Part shown: positions 1 through 8,402 of the stretch, one piece after another
Layout of the letters: each line of letters begins with the position of its first letter
How positions within the stretch are numbered: the stretch's first letter is position 1
Source: Anaerolineales bacterium UBA2181
GTDB lineage: Bacteria > Chloroflexota > Anaerolineae > Promineifilales > UBA4811
Length of the DNA: 36,569 bases
Assembly (NCBI GenBank): GCA_002328075.1
Contig: DCVT01000039.1
Coordinates: 1-36,569 of the forward strand
Direction of reading: 5' to 3'
Program-made: the position numbers and the translations under genes
The notes under the pieces: model-generated
The model's input: only the letters and a program-made list of their open reading frames with translations
Databases searched by the model: none
Told to the model about the DNA's origin: nothing

Positions 1-1256
1 GTCTGAGCCCAGCGTATGATCCGCTGCGGCGACCACTCCAGGTACTTCTGGTGAGCAGGTGGCATGTGTTCGGAGAGCGTCGAGTGCCGTCCGGGAGAGT
101 TGACGCGACGATGGGAAGCAACCCGAGATCCCTTGAAAAAGATCTCAACGGTACCCTCGGTGGCGCGAACAAGGACTTCTTCGTGGATGAGCGTGTAGGG
201 GACGCTGTAGTAGTGCTTCTCGAATACGATGTGGTAGTCGATGCTCACGCGGGCGTTCTTCCAGGTCGCGAACAGGTAGGGCAGATCGGGAATAGACTTG
301 AGAGCTGGTTTTTCCACCAGATCGAAGAACTCGCGCCGGGAGCGACCGAGATGCTCCATCGGCCGTCGGTTCAGTTCGTCGAGCAGTATGCCAATAGCCT
401 GGTTCAAATCAGCCAGGCTGAAGAAGGTGCGATTACGCAGCCGAGCGAGGATCCAGCGCTCGACCACCTGGACGCCCACTTCGGCCGTCGCTTTGTCTCT
501 TGGTTTTCGAACACGGCTAGGGATGACCGCCACGCCGTAGTGCTGAGCCAGATCCAGATACGTGGGATTGAGATCTGGCTCATAGCGGCAGGGATGCCTC
601 ACTCCCGCCTTGAGGTTGTCTGGCACCAGGATCTCGGGCGCCCCGCCGAAGAAATCAAACATACGAACGTGGGCATTGATCCAATTGGGTAGGTCCTGGC
701 TCCAGTGGGCTTCCACGTAGCAGTAGTTGCTGGCCCCCAGTACGCCGATGAAGATCTGTGCGTAGCGAATCTCGCCCGTTTGAGGATCGCAGACGGGTAG
801 CGTCTGACCAGCATAATCGACAAAGACTTTCTCGCCAGCCTTGTGGTGAAGCCGCATCGGCGGGTCCAGCCGCTTGGCCCACTGGCGATAGAGCGCACAG
901 AACTGGCTGTAACCGTAGCCGGTCGGGTGGTCTTCGCGGTACTCAACCCACAGCAGACGCAAAGTCACGCTCTTCTTGCGCAGTTCGGCATGAATCCTCT
1001 GCCAGTCAGGACACGGAATGACGCCCGGACTGGAAGCAGTTGACTTGGGGAAAAGGAGCTCAAAGAGCCCATCCTCATCCAAGTCCTCGGGGAGCGGCCA
1101 CCGGAGCCCTGCCTCTTGTGCACCTCGCAGGTACTCGGCGACCGTGCTGTGGGAAATGGAACAACTCCGGGCGATCCCCCGGTTCGACAGTCCGCACACC
1201 CACTTCAGACGGAGAACTTCTCGTATCTTGCGCATGGTTAACCTTTCTTGGGTCAT
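1..1256 (-). CDS. istA: IS21-family transposase IstA, C-terminus beyond window edge
   Basis: DDE transposase of an IS21-type element, transcribed leftward and cut by the window edge after about 418 codons (IstA is usually near 500 residues). The start is ATG at 1256, with a GGAGGAGG-like ribosome binding site just upstream. The N-terminus has a helix-turn-helix (residues about 8-45, containing SNRGIARSCSISHSTVAEYL). The catalytic core shows the three acidic positions: VFVDYAGQ, EILVPDNLKAG and the Glu in ATAEVGVQVVERW. The C-terminal beta domain has SIDYHIVFEKHYYSVPYTL. I found no stop or frameshift in the visible part, so it may be functional. The partner istB would lie outside the window to the left. 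Terminal repeats upstream (1348-1500) fit the IS21 end structure. Confidence 0.9.
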   Translation of the reverse strand, partial: MTQERLTMRKIREVLRLKWVCGLSNRGIARSCSISHSTVAEYLRGAQEAGLRWPLPEDLDEDGLFELLFPKSTASSPGVIPCPDWQRIHAELRKKSVTLRLLWVEYREDHPTGYGYSQFCALYRQWAKRLDPPMRLHHKAGEKVFVDYAGQTLPVCDPQTGEIRYAQIFIGVLGASNYCYVEAHWSQDLPNWINAHVRMFDFFGGAPEILVPDNLKAGVRHPCRYEPDLNPTYLDLAQHYGVAVIPSRVRKPRDKATAEVGVQVVERWILARLRNRTFFSLADLNQAIGILLDELNRRPMEHLGRSRREFFDLVEKPALKSIPDLPYLFATWKNARVSIDYHIVFEKHYYSVPYTLIHEEVLVRATEGTVEIFFKGSRVASHRRVNSPGRHSTLSEHMPPAHQKYLEWSPQRIIRWAQ

Positions 1257-1347
1257 CTCTACCTCCTCCACTGTTGTGAGGCGGAGGATGACACAACTCG
1301 ACAAGATTAGCCAGCGCCGCAATCTATCGGATCAGGTTGGCTCCCCA

Positions 1348-1500
1348 ATTCCGACCATGCCGTCCACCGAATCCAACCATGTCGTCCACCGAATCCGGCG
1401 TGCCCCGTAAAAGTGGTCGGCATGCCGTCGGAACGGGTGGTCGGCATGCTCCGGAACGGGTGGACGACATGCATCGGAATCAGTGGTCGACATGGGCCGG
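1348..1500. repeat. IS21-type multiple terminal repeats (six related units)
   Basis: Six units of about 20-24 bases share a core like GTGGTCGGCATGCNNCGGAA. Two at the left (about 1354-1373 and 1376-1396) are in inverse orientation to four at the right (about 1412-1432, 1436-1456, 1459-1480, 1482-1500). IS21-family elements carry several such repeats inside their ends as transposase binding sites. The set lies directly upstream of the istA start at 1256, so I assign it to that element. Confidence 0.7.
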
Positions 1501-1512
1501 ATTACGCACCTT

Positions 1513-2696
1513 GTCAGCAACTGTGGTAAAAGTACCCAAAACATCGGAATAGAAAGTCCCCCCAACATCGCGTAGAATGTACCTCCACGTCATCAGAGAG
1601 AGGAGGTACCTATGCTCAGTAAGGAGGACTTTGCTGTGATTAAAGCACTTTTCAAGCGCGGTGTCTACCTCAAAGACATTGCCGTCGAATTGGGAGTTCA
1701 CCCCAAGACCGTGAGCCGAGCTCTGAGACGCGACGGTGCCCCAGCAAGGCTGCGGAAACGGCGGAGCAGTAAGCTGGATCCATACAAGGCAAAAGTGGAT
1801 CAGATGCTGACCAATGATGTTTGGAACGCGATGGTGATCTTGCGGGAGATCCAGGCCGAGGGCTACTCGGGTGGGATCACCACATTGCGCCAATACATCG
1901 CTCCTAAACGGGCGCTGCGACCCGGCCGGGCAACGGTGCGGTTTGAGACCAAGCCCGGCAAGCAACTGCAGAGCGACTGGGGTGAGTTGGTGGTCGGGAT
2001 TGCCGGCCAGCCTGTCAAGGTCCATTTCATCGTGAACGAGCTGGGGTATTCGCGTCGCTTCCACTTCTGGTGCACCGACCGCGAGGATGCCGAGCATACC
2101 TATGAGGGCCTGATCCGCAGCCTGGAATACTTCGGCGGCGTGCCCGAAGAGGTGCTGGTGGATAACCAGAAGTGTGCTGTGCTGGATTATGCCAAAGGCG
2201 GTGGTCCCCGCTTCAACGAGCGCTTTCTGGATCTGGCCTTTTGGTATGGCTTCAACCCGCGGGCTTGCCGGCCGTATCGAGCCCGAACGAAAGGCAAAGA
2301 TGAGCGCATGGTGGGGTACATCAAAGGCAACTTCTTTGTGCGCTACCGCTGCTTTGAGAGTTGGGCCCATCTGAACCAACTGGCCGAGCAATGGTTAGCC
2401 GAGGAAGCTGACCCTCGGGTGCATGGGACAGTCAAGGAGGTGGTGGCGGAGCGCTTTGCCCGAGAGCAGCCCTATCTGGGTCCGCTGCCCGCTCAACGCT
2501 ATGATACCTCCTATCGAGAGACCCGCCAGGTTGCCTGGGACAGCTTCATCGATGTACGAGGCAACCGCTACAGTGTCCCCGCCGAGCTGGCGGGGCAAAC
2601 TGTCGTTATCCGCATCTGCCTGGATGGCACTTTCTACGCGATGTTGGGGGGACTTTCTATTCCGATGTTTTGGGTACTTTTACCACAGTTGCTGAC
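1513..2696 (+). mobile_element. IS21-like element with 65-bp perfect terminal inverted repeats
   Basis: The left end (1513-1577) and right end (2632-2696) are perfect inverted repeats over 65 bases; outside these the match fades (4 of 6). Inside each end, units with the pattern AAAGTACCC...ACATCG and AAAGTCCCCCC...ACATCG repeat, as is usual for IS21 ends. Only a shortened istA-like gene fits between the ends; there is no istB. I see no clear target duplication: the flanks are the end of another IS21 element and an IS110 fragment. Confidence 0.75.
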
Positions 2697-2712
2697 CCCG
2701 GAATCTACCTGA
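1612..2712 (+). CDS. IS21-like IstA transposase, C-terminus replaced by inverted-repeat sequence
   Basis: A 366-residue DDE transposase starting at ATG 1612 after AGGAGGT. It opens with a helix-turn-helix (VYLKDIAVELGVHPKTVSRA, about residues 18-37). Catalytic acids are visible in QSDWGELVVG, VLVDNQKCAVLD and GKDERMVGYIKG, and the typical NRYSVPAELAGQTV segment follows. Normal IstA proteins continue about 100 residues further. Here the frame instead enters the right 65-bp repeat and reads MLGGLSIPMFWVLLPQLL, ending at a stop outside the element. It therefore looks like a deletion derivative that lost the istA 3' end and istB. Whether it is active is unknown. Confidence 0.8.
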   Translation: MLSKEDFAVIKALFKRGVYLKDIAVELGVHPKTVSRALRRDGAPARLRKRRSSKLDPYKAKVDQMLTNDVWNAMVILREIQAEGYSGGITTLRQYIAPKRALRPGRATVRFETKPGKQLQSDWGELVVGIAGQPVKVHFIVNELGYSRRFHFWCTDREDAEHTYEGLIRSLEYFGGVPEEVLVDNQKCAVLDYAKGGGPRFNERFLDLAFWYGFNPRACRPYRARTKGKDERMVGYIKGNFFVRYRCFESWAHLNQLAEQWLAEEADPRVHGTVKEVVAERFAREQPYLGPLPAQRYDTSYRETRQVAWDSFIDVRGNRYSVPAELAGQTVVIRICLDGTFYAMLGGLSIPMFWVLLPQLLTPEST

Positions 2713-3307
2713 CCAACAGAGCCGTCGCCTGTCGGCTCTGTTGACCCGTCGTCGCCAGATCGTTGACATGGCGGTTGCTGAGAAGAATCGCCTGTCTCGC
2801 GTCCACGTCGACCTCAAAGCCGGTCTGGAGCGCCATCTTGCTTGGCTAAACCAAGAGCTGGCTGGCCTGGACCAGGAGCTGCATCGCGAGGTGCGCAACA
2901 GCCCCACCTGGCGAGAAAAAGAAGTCCAGTTGCGCAGTGTGCCAGGGGTCGGCCCTGTCTTGACCTTTTCTCTCCTGGCCGAACTACCAGAGTTGGGCAG
3001 GCTGAACCGCAAACAGATTGCTGCCTTGGTGGGCGTTGCCCCACTCAACCGTGACAGTGGGCAGTTCCGTGGCAAGCGCTCGTGTTGGGGAGGGCGAGCC
3101 AGCGTACGGAGGGTCCTGTACATGGCTGCTCTGTCTGCGTCGCGACACAATCCTGTGATCAATGCGTTTTACCAGCGTCTGATTGATCAAGGCAAGCTAA
3201 AAAAAGTCGCCTTGACTGCCTGCATGCGAAAGCTACTGACCATTCTCAACGCCATGATTCGCGATCATAAATCCTGGGTGCCTGCCCAGGCAGACTCTGC
3301 GTCTTGA
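2699..3307 (+). pseudogene. IS110-family transposase, C-terminal half only
   Basis: The in-frame remnant reads PDQQSRRLSALLTRRRQIVD, then AEKNRL, and ends at a natural stop. Residues of the Transposase_20 domain follow: VPGVGPVLTFSLLAELPEL, then VGVAPLNRDSGQFRGKR, then RRVLYMAALSASRHNPVI. The N-terminal RuvC-like catalytic half is missing. It does not lie on the far side of the adjacent IS21-like element, so the break is not a simple insertion but includes a deletion. A TTG at 2741 could serve as a start, but no functional transposase is expected. The 3' end abuts the truncated restriction gene within about 12 bases. Confidence 0.85.
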
Positions 3308-3319
3308 CAAACATCACAG

Positions 3320-4309
3320 TTGCTTCCCCCGCAGTTCGCTGCGCAGCGCGAGCTGATTGTGCAGGTGTTGCGCAAGCCGGCCGGCCGGCTGGAAATCAAG
3401 AACGCGGACGAGCGTCGCCCGGTTCGGCCGCGCCAGGCCGTGCTGGACAGCCCGGCGTTCAAGGCGCTCTGGGACCGGATCAAACACCGGATGACCTACC
3501 GGCTGTACTTTGACAACGACAAGCTGGTCCAGGATTGTACACGAGCGCTGCGCGACGCGCCGCCGATCGCCAAGTCCCGTCTGCAATGGCGCAAAGCGGA
3601 CATTGCCATCGGCAAGTCTGGCGTAGAGGCGACCGAGCATGCGGGCGCCGCGACGGTGGTGCTGGCCGAGTCCGACGTCGAGCTGCCCGACCTGCTCACC
3701 GATCTGCAGGACCGGACCCAGCTCACCCGCCGCAGCATCTACCGGATCCTGACCGGCAGCGCCCGGCTGGACGATTTCGAACGTAACCCGCAGCAGTTCA
3801 TCGAGCTGGCGGCCGAGGCCATCAACCGCTGCAAGCGGCTGGCGGTGGTGGACGGCATCAAGTACCCGCGCCTTGGCGACAACTATTGCCATGCTCAGTA
3901 GCTCTTCCAGCAGGAAGAGCCGACCGGCTACCTGAAGAACATGCTGGACGCCCGCAAATCGGTGTACGAACAGGTGGTGTACGACTCGGGCACCGAGAAG
4001 ATTCTTGCTGACGACTTGGAAAAGAACACAGCGGTCAAGGTGTATGCCAAGCTGCCGGGCTGGTTCACCGTCCCGACGCCGCCGGGCAACTACAACCCGG
4101 ACTGGGCGGTGCTGGTGGACAAGGACGGCGGGGAGCGGCTCTACCTGGTGGTCGAGACCAAGGGCGAGCTCTTTATAGATTACCTGCGAGGACCGGAGGC
4201 GGCCAAGATCAAATGCGCACAGCAGCACTTTGAGGCACTGCAGGTTCGTGAGAGTCCGGCACAGTACGTGTTGGCACGAGAGCTGAGCGATATCCTGGGC
4301 ACGGGCTAG
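3320..4309 (+). pseudogene. Type III restriction enzyme Res subunit, 3' remnant with in-frame TAG
   Basis: One frame from 3320 to 4309 reads as the C-terminal third of a type III Res protein, interrupted by TAG at 3899-3901. Before the stop it reads DLLTDLQDRTQLTRRSIYRI and DGIKYPRLGDNYCHAQ. After it the frame continues FQQEEPTGYLKNMLDARKS, then YNPDWAVLVDKDGGERLYLV and VETKG. NPDW and ETK form the PD-D/ExK nuclease signature of the Res C-terminal domain. The helicase part is missing at the 5' side, where the IS110 fragment abuts, and no Mod methylase gene is present. The nuclease domain alone would not restrict DNA. The TAG is most simply a nonsense mutation. Confidence 0.85.
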
Positions 4310-4813
4310 CCCGGACACAGGCCCTGGATTTCCCGCGTGACAGTCCGGCACCACAATCCTGCCAAGGGGTTGTCAGTTTTCCTAAAATGCGGTGTTTTCT
4401 TGATTGGGAAAACAGGCGTGAACAGAAAATGTGGACCGAACGTGAGTTCTTTGAGGTACTCAGACGCGGCGGGGGTTCGTGGGCGCCATTGGCTATTCGG
4501 CTGCTGGATCGCCAGACTGCGGTGGGGGGCCGAGCCCCTTGTAGGTCACTTGTCTCCGGACGCTCGCTGAACCAACTCTAGAACTCTTGTAACAGCCGCC
4601 CTTCCTTTTCGCTGTTCCCCTGGCGCGCCACAATCGGCTCAAGCTGGCTGGAGCAACAGGTGTCTGCTCAAGGCGTTGACTGGTCGGCAGGGCGATGGCC
4701 CTGCGGTACACCCAACAAACGAGGACAGATTGGGGACGTTTGTACACACTTGTGGCCAATCTGGAGGCTGACTCGGGCATCAAGAGAGTTTGGCCTTGAT
4801 CGAATTGCTTCGC
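4310..4813. other. Intergenic stretch without a supported gene
   Basis: About 500 bases between the Res remnant and the AbrB promoter. Short frames exist on both strands (for example a plus-strand frame around 4387-4581 containing MWTEREFFEVLRRG), but none has a family signature, a good ribosome binding site or a conserved neighbour. A 7-base inverted match (GTTTTCC near 4376, GGAAAAC near 4408) is too weak to call. Probably decayed sequence. Confidence 0.4.
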
Positions 4814-4842
4814 TTGACGGTGACCAGAATCCAGGATACAAT
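4814..4842 (+). promoter_or_regulatory. Sigma-70-type promoter of the AbrB-PIN pair
   Basis: TTGACG at 4814-4819 and TACAAT at 4837-4842 are 17 bases apart, about 49 bases upstream of the AbrB ATG. Predicted from sequence only. Confidence 0.5.
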
Positions 4843-4890
4843 AATCGCATAATCCGAAAATCAGAAAGTTTGAAAGTAGGATGGTGTACA

Positions 4891-5190
4891 ATGTCCGGTA
4901 TGAGAGTTGCTAGCGATATCCAGAGTAATCCGGTCCGCCTTCGGAAGAGGTGGCAAATCACCATTCCGCAAGCCTTTCGTGATAACCTGGGTGTAAGGGA
5001 GGGAGATATCTTGACACTCCTTCAGATGGGAGACGTGGTCATGCTCACACCGAGACAGCCACAGGTCCCACGCCTCGCCGACAAGATCGCCGAGTTGATG
5101 GAAGAAGAGAGTGTTAGCCTGGCGGATCTGCTCCAGGGCCTGAAGGAAGAGCGGGAAACAATCTTGCGCGAGCGCATGGAAAATGCTTAG
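4891..5190 (+). CDS. AbrB/MazE-type antitoxin
   Basis: A 99-residue protein with a SpoVT-AbrB swapped-hairpin DNA-binding domain at about residues 12-50 (VRLRKRWQITIPQAFRDNLG, then EGDILTL), followed by a charged helical tail (IAELMEEESVSLADLLQGLK). Such proteins bind their own promoter and neutralise the partner toxin through the tail. I chose ATG 4891 because homology starts there and a promoter lies just upstream; an in-frame ATG at 4900 is also possible, while a longer frame from 4660 would run across the promoter. The last 8 bases overlap the start of the PIN gene, the usual layout of a translationally coupled pair. Confidence 0.75.
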   Translation: MSGMRVASDIQSNPVRLRKRWQITIPQAFRDNLGVREGDILTLLQMGDVVMLTPRQPQVPRLADKIAELMEEESVSLADLLQGLKEERETILRERMENA

Positions 5191-5623
5191 CGTTTTTGCT
5201 GATACAAGTGTGCTTATCGCTGGTGCGGGTTCAAGAAGCGGCGCCAGCCGGGCGGTGCTGGTGATGGCCGAGATTGGCCTCTTCAAGTTGATTCTCTCCC
5301 AACAGGTACTGGAAGAATGTGAACGCAATCTGCGCAAGAAGCTGCCAAGAGCATTGCCGGTCCTGGTGGAGTTGTTGGCCAGCATCGACCCTGAGATCGT
5401 TCCAGATCCGCCAGTGGAGGAATCGACCTATTGGGAAGCCTTCATTGCCCCCAAGGATGCCCCTATCTTGGCGGCCGCCCATCTTGCTGGTGCCGATCGA
5501 TTCCTTACATTGGACAGGCAGGACTTTACCGTGGACGTTGCCGCTGAGAGTGATCTCGTGATATTGACGCCCGGCGAGTTCGTTCAAGAGATTCGGGCCA
5601 TCATCAATCAGGGGTTGAGGTGA
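5183..5623 (+). CDS. PIN-domain toxin (VapC-like ribonuclease)
   Basis: A 146-residue PIN domain covering almost the whole protein. The opening strand FADTSVLIAG carries the first catalytic Asp. An acidic helix follows (QQVLEECERNL), and PKDAPILAAAHLAGADRFLT with LDRQDF supplies the later acidic residues of the PIN site. PIN toxins are Mg-dependent ribonucleases, often cutting tRNA or rRNA; the target here cannot be told. ATG 5183 overlaps the antitoxin end. All expected acidic positions are present, so I see no sign of decay. AbrB-PIN pairing is a known TA arrangement. Confidence 0.8.
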   Translation: MLSVFADTSVLIAGAGSRSGASRAVLVMAEIGLFKLILSQQVLEECERNLRKKLPRALPVLVELLASIDPEIVPDPPVEESTYWEAFIAPKDAPILAAAHLAGADRFLTLDRQDFTVDVAAESDLVILTPGEFVQEIRAIINQGLR

Positions 5624-5694
5624 ATAGACGATCCGCTTCGTGCACGAAATCCCTGATCAGGATATGCAGTTCAAGTCTGTCAAGCGTCAATTAG

Positions 5695-5865
5695 GAGGGT
5701 GTTGAAAAACACGCCCAAAACGAGTCCTTTGCATTCTTTCGGTGTTACCATGGGTGACGGCAGTAGAGATGCAGGAGGCTGGGTTCATGGCTCGAAAGCG
5801 CTTCAAGAAACAGGAGGCCGGATCCTTTTTCGGTGATTGGCTGGAGCCTGCCGATGGAACCCCAG
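5695..5865 (+). pseudogene. IS1182-family 5' end remnant
   Basis: GGTGTTGAAAAAC near 5698 resembles the outer end of IS1182-type elements. An ATG at 5787, preceded by AGGAGG, begins MARKRFKKQEAGSFFGDWL, which resembles the first residues of IS1182 transposases. The similarity stops after about 20 codons, and the sequence then runs into the end of the PIN remnant on the opposite strand. The frame continues for hundreds of codons only as antisense of that gene and then joins the ATPase remnant by chance. Assigned from memory of the family's start sequence. Confidence 0.5.
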
Positions 5866-5873
5866 GTGAGAGA

Positions 5874-6323
5874 TCAGGCGGCAGCCGGGGTGTACAACGG
5901 CTTTCCCAGGGCTCCCAAGAGGGGCTCGAAATGGCGTCGATTGGTAGTGTAGAGGGGCACACCATCGGGCAGAGAAAGCGCGATGATCAGGTCGCCCAGA
6001 TAGCGGGTGCAGTTGCGCCCTCGGGCGAACGTGGGATCGTCCAGGATGCGGCGGACGAGCTCCCGCAGCTGCACCAGAGCCGGGTCGGACTCGCGGGCCA
6101 GACCCGGCAACACAGCCTGAAGCTCGGGGCGCCAGGCGGCCATCCGTTCAGCCACGTTGCACTCGCGCACCTTACGGACGCATTGGCTGCGCAACGGGTA
6201 GATCTCCTCTCCCGGCGGTTCGCCAGCGGGTGCCCAGATACGCGGCCGCTCCTTGGCAAGTCCGCAACCGGTCGCGTCGATACATTCGTCGAGTCCCGCC
6301 ACGAAACGGGCAAGGAGCGACAT
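5874..6323 (-). pseudogene. PIN-domain protein, N-terminally truncated
   Basis: The frame from ATG 6323 gives 149 residues. The C-terminal part is PIN-like: YLGDLIIALSLPDGVPLYTT and NRRHFEPLLGALGKPLY, matching the last acidic residue and closing strands of type II toxins. The first PIN strand with its catalytic Asp (the usual LDTNVL-like segment) is absent, and upstream the frame runs into antisense of the ATPase remnant. I therefore read it as a broken toxin gene lacking part of its active site. No antitoxin gene is next to it. Confidence 0.6.
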
Positions 6324-6365
6324 CCCGATGTAGCGCGAGAGGCGATCCTGTTGCGGGGTCTCATG

Positions 6366-7070
6366 CCTCCACTGATTACTCTGACATCGGCTCAAGCCTG
6401 GGTGCGCCGGTGGGAGGGTTATGTCGCCACGTACCTCGAGCGAGACTTGCGGCAGATCTCGCAGATTGAGAGTCTCCTGGATTTCCGCCAGGTCATGGAA
6501 CTGGCCGCGCTGCGTTCGGGTCAGTTGCTTAACCAATCCGAGATCGGCCGCGATGCACGGGTGTCGCAACCCACCGTCCACCGGTATTTGAACCTTCTGG
6601 AAACGACGCACCTGTTTGAGAGGCTCCCATCCTATGCCGCCAGCCACACCACGCGGTTGCTCAAATCGCCCAAGGCCTGCTGGAACGACCCGGGCCTGGC
6701 AGTCTTTTTGTCTGGGTACTACGACCTTGAGAGCCTGAGGCATGCGCGCAAGTACGGCGCGTATTTCGAAACGCTCATGTTTCACCACCTGCGGGTCTTG
6801 GCTCGTCTGCTGGTGCCGGCCGGGTGAGTGAGTTTCTGGCGACTGCGAGACGGCCTGGGCGTGGATTTCGTGATCGAACATGGACGCCGACTGCTGGTCA
6901 TCGAGGTCAAGCAGACCGGCAACCCAGGATTCCGCGATCTTGGTGGGATACAGACGTTTCTTCAGCATCATCCCGCGGCCGTCGGCGGGATACTGTTCCA
7001 CGGGGGGAAAGAAACGAGAAGAATGGGAGAGAACATCGTGGCCCTCCCATGGTCTCTGATAACGGGATGA
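6366..7070 (+). pseudogene. AAA ATPase with DUF4143, C-terminal remnant split by TGA
   Basis: The plus-strand frame from about 6366 reads the DUF4143 half of an ATPase: YVATYLERDLRQISQIESLL, then RDARVSQPTVHRYLNLLETT, then KYGAYFETLMFHHLRV. An in-frame TGA at 6825-6827 follows. The same frame resumes at once as FWRLRDGLGVDFVIEHGRRL and LVIEVKQTGNPGF, the usual nuclease-like end (DFV...EVK). The Walker A/B half is missing upstream, where the PIN remnant begins. A codon such as CGA changed to TGA would explain the split. Both the truncation and the stop argue that it is dead. Confidence 0.75.
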
Positions 7071-7403
7071 CCCTGAACGATGTATGGAGGCAGCCCCTCG
7101 CCCTTCTCTGATGTTTGTGTCGCCACTGCCCACGAGTTCGGCCACGGCACCGCCGGGCAACGCAGCCACGTCCGACTCAACGGCCTGCTCCCTGGGTTTG
7201 CCCGACGCGAATCGATCCTGGACGAAACCGATGCCAACTATGCCATTCTGGAGTTGGGCCGTCTCGACGGATCCATCTGTCTCTATGAGCCAAAAGGCCA
7301 TCCGGCCCCCGTTGTCCACCCTTCCTCCTGCACGTCCGATCTGGCCATTTGCCGATCCAAGACCGTGACCCCCAACACCAGGGAGGCGGTGAAGCAAACC
7401 TGC
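7071..7403. other. Gap of 333 bases, no supported gene
   Basis: Open frames exist on both strands. A plus-strand frame contains AHEFGHG, like a zinc-protease HExxH site, with high third-position GC, but no surrounding metalloprotease features. A minus-strand frame is equally open. I do not call a gene; it may be decayed coding DNA. Confidence 0.3.
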
Positions 7404-8042
7404 CTATCCGATCAGCAGATTCTCGAGCGTTTCCTTCTGGAAGCCGCTTAGCTCCTGCTGCTCGATCAAGAATCTCTGCACATCCTGCACCACGCGATCC
7501 CAATCCAGCTGGTCCAATCTGTCGTGTACCCGCGATCTCCAGTTGTCCGCCGTGATGACACCCCTTGCCCAGCCACATTGGCCGAGTGCGCTGTTCAGCA
7601 TATCCAGATTGGGTGCCGGCCATTGCTTTTGGCTCAAATACCAGTAGAGATCATACCAGTCACGCCCTTTGACATGCTCTCGCTGCAGAACCACGTGAAG
7701 CTTTCCGGCAAAAAGCGATGCCCGGTCATGATGCTGCAGATGAACAGCAACATGACGCTGCACCAGACTGGTGTCAAGTTGCGCCCCTTGTGGTGGATTC
7801 GTATCAATCTCCAGCTTGATCGCCAGAACCTCTGTCTCATGTGGCGAGATACCCAGCTGATGGGTGAGCCCACGAAAGCGAACAAATGCGCAGTGAACCA
7901 CATGTTGTTGGTTCGGTTTTGTCTCTACTCTATAGGCCTCAGCGGTCAGAACACGGTCGATCGCCGCCAGATATCTGCGCAGATCGTATTGAAGGGGCTG
8001 CCGTTCCAGTGCGAAATCCAAATCTACGGAAAAACGATGCAG
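7404..8042 (-). pseudogene. AbiEii-type nucleotidyltransferase, 5'-truncated
   Basis: From 8042 leftward the frame reads LHRFSVDLDFALERQP, the nucleotidyltransferase acidic motif of the AbiEii/AbiGii toxin family. It continues through LAIKLEIDTNPP and LFAGKLHVVLQREHVKGRDW, then YDLYWYL, which are the typical second half. AbiEii proteins transfer nucleotides to tRNA or RNA ends in abortive-infection/TA systems. The first 40-60 residues, with the GG-S nucleotide-binding turn, are missing: the codon before LHRFS is the TGA that ends the DUF5615 gene, in the same frame. TTG 8019-8021 is the only possible start inside it. No AbiEi partner is present. Most likely a deletion product. Confidence 0.7.
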
Positions 8043-8402
8043 TCATTCTTGGCGCCAATCACTTAACCGGCGTACTTGGCCTATCCATTCAGCCGAGGTA
8101 GTCACGGATAACAAACGGTCCAATGCCCTAATCAGGTCAGTCAACGTCCAGCTACGTTGCGCTGCCAGGACGATTCCGCGGTGTTGGGGATACCGATTGG
8201 CCAGAGTGGCAAAATCACGCACATTGAAGGTAGCCAAGATACGTCCATGCCCCATTGCGCCCATCATTTGCATATCGTCGCTGGCATCCAGCGCCATCCA
8301 GTCGTTGGGGGTGCGAGTTACATCGTGCCCCCTGGCAACTAGGGCTCGTTGAAGCGACCTGATCGAAGCGTCTGCATCCAGATGGAGTTTAGGCCTGGGC
8401 AT
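8043..8402 (-). CDS. DUF5615 PIN-like protein (putative toxin)
   Basis: A 119-residue protein of the Mut7-C/DUF5615 PIN-like group. It shows KLHLDADASIRSLQRALVAR (first acidic residues), then HDVTRTPNDWM, then HGRILATFNVRDFATLANRY (TFNVRDF carries the later acidic residue), then HRGIVLAAQRSWTLTDLI. The start is ATG 8402, inside the end of the upstream DUF433 gene (14-base overlap), indicating coupled translation. These genes are commonly paired with DUF433 proteins and are treated as TA-like; the biochemical role is not firmly established. The reading frame is intact. Confidence 0.8.
   Translation of the reverse strand: MPRPKLHLDADASIRSLQRALVARGHDVTRTPNDWMALDASDDMQMMGAMGHGRILATFNVRDFATLANRYPQHRGIVLAAQRSWTLTDLIRALDRLLSVTTSAEWIGQVRRLSDWRQE

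Noticed and set aside
1348..1500. CRISPR-like repeat array
   Set aside because: Units are only about 22 bases, imperfect, in two orientations, without regular unique spacers, and sit at an IS21 end.
3314..4354. Long minus-strand frame opposite the Res remnant (346 codons)
   Set aside because: It is the antisense shadow of a gene with clear family similarity; its Val/Leu/Arg-rich text has no family features.
4660..4890. Longer start for the AbrB antitoxin (176 codons)
   Set aside because: The extra 77 codons cross a good promoter and have no similarity to the family; the normal start at 4891 gives the usual length.
5874..7397. Minus-strand frame of 507 codons
   Set aside because: Only its last 149 codons (PIN-like) make sense. 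The upstream part is antisense to the ATPase remnant, whose plus-strand motifs are unmistakable.
7080..7451. Plus-strand frame with AHEFGHG, a zinc-protease-like motif
   Set aside because: There is no third zinc ligand, no Met-turn and no surrounding metalloprotease similarity; the motif can occur by chance in GC-rich DNA.
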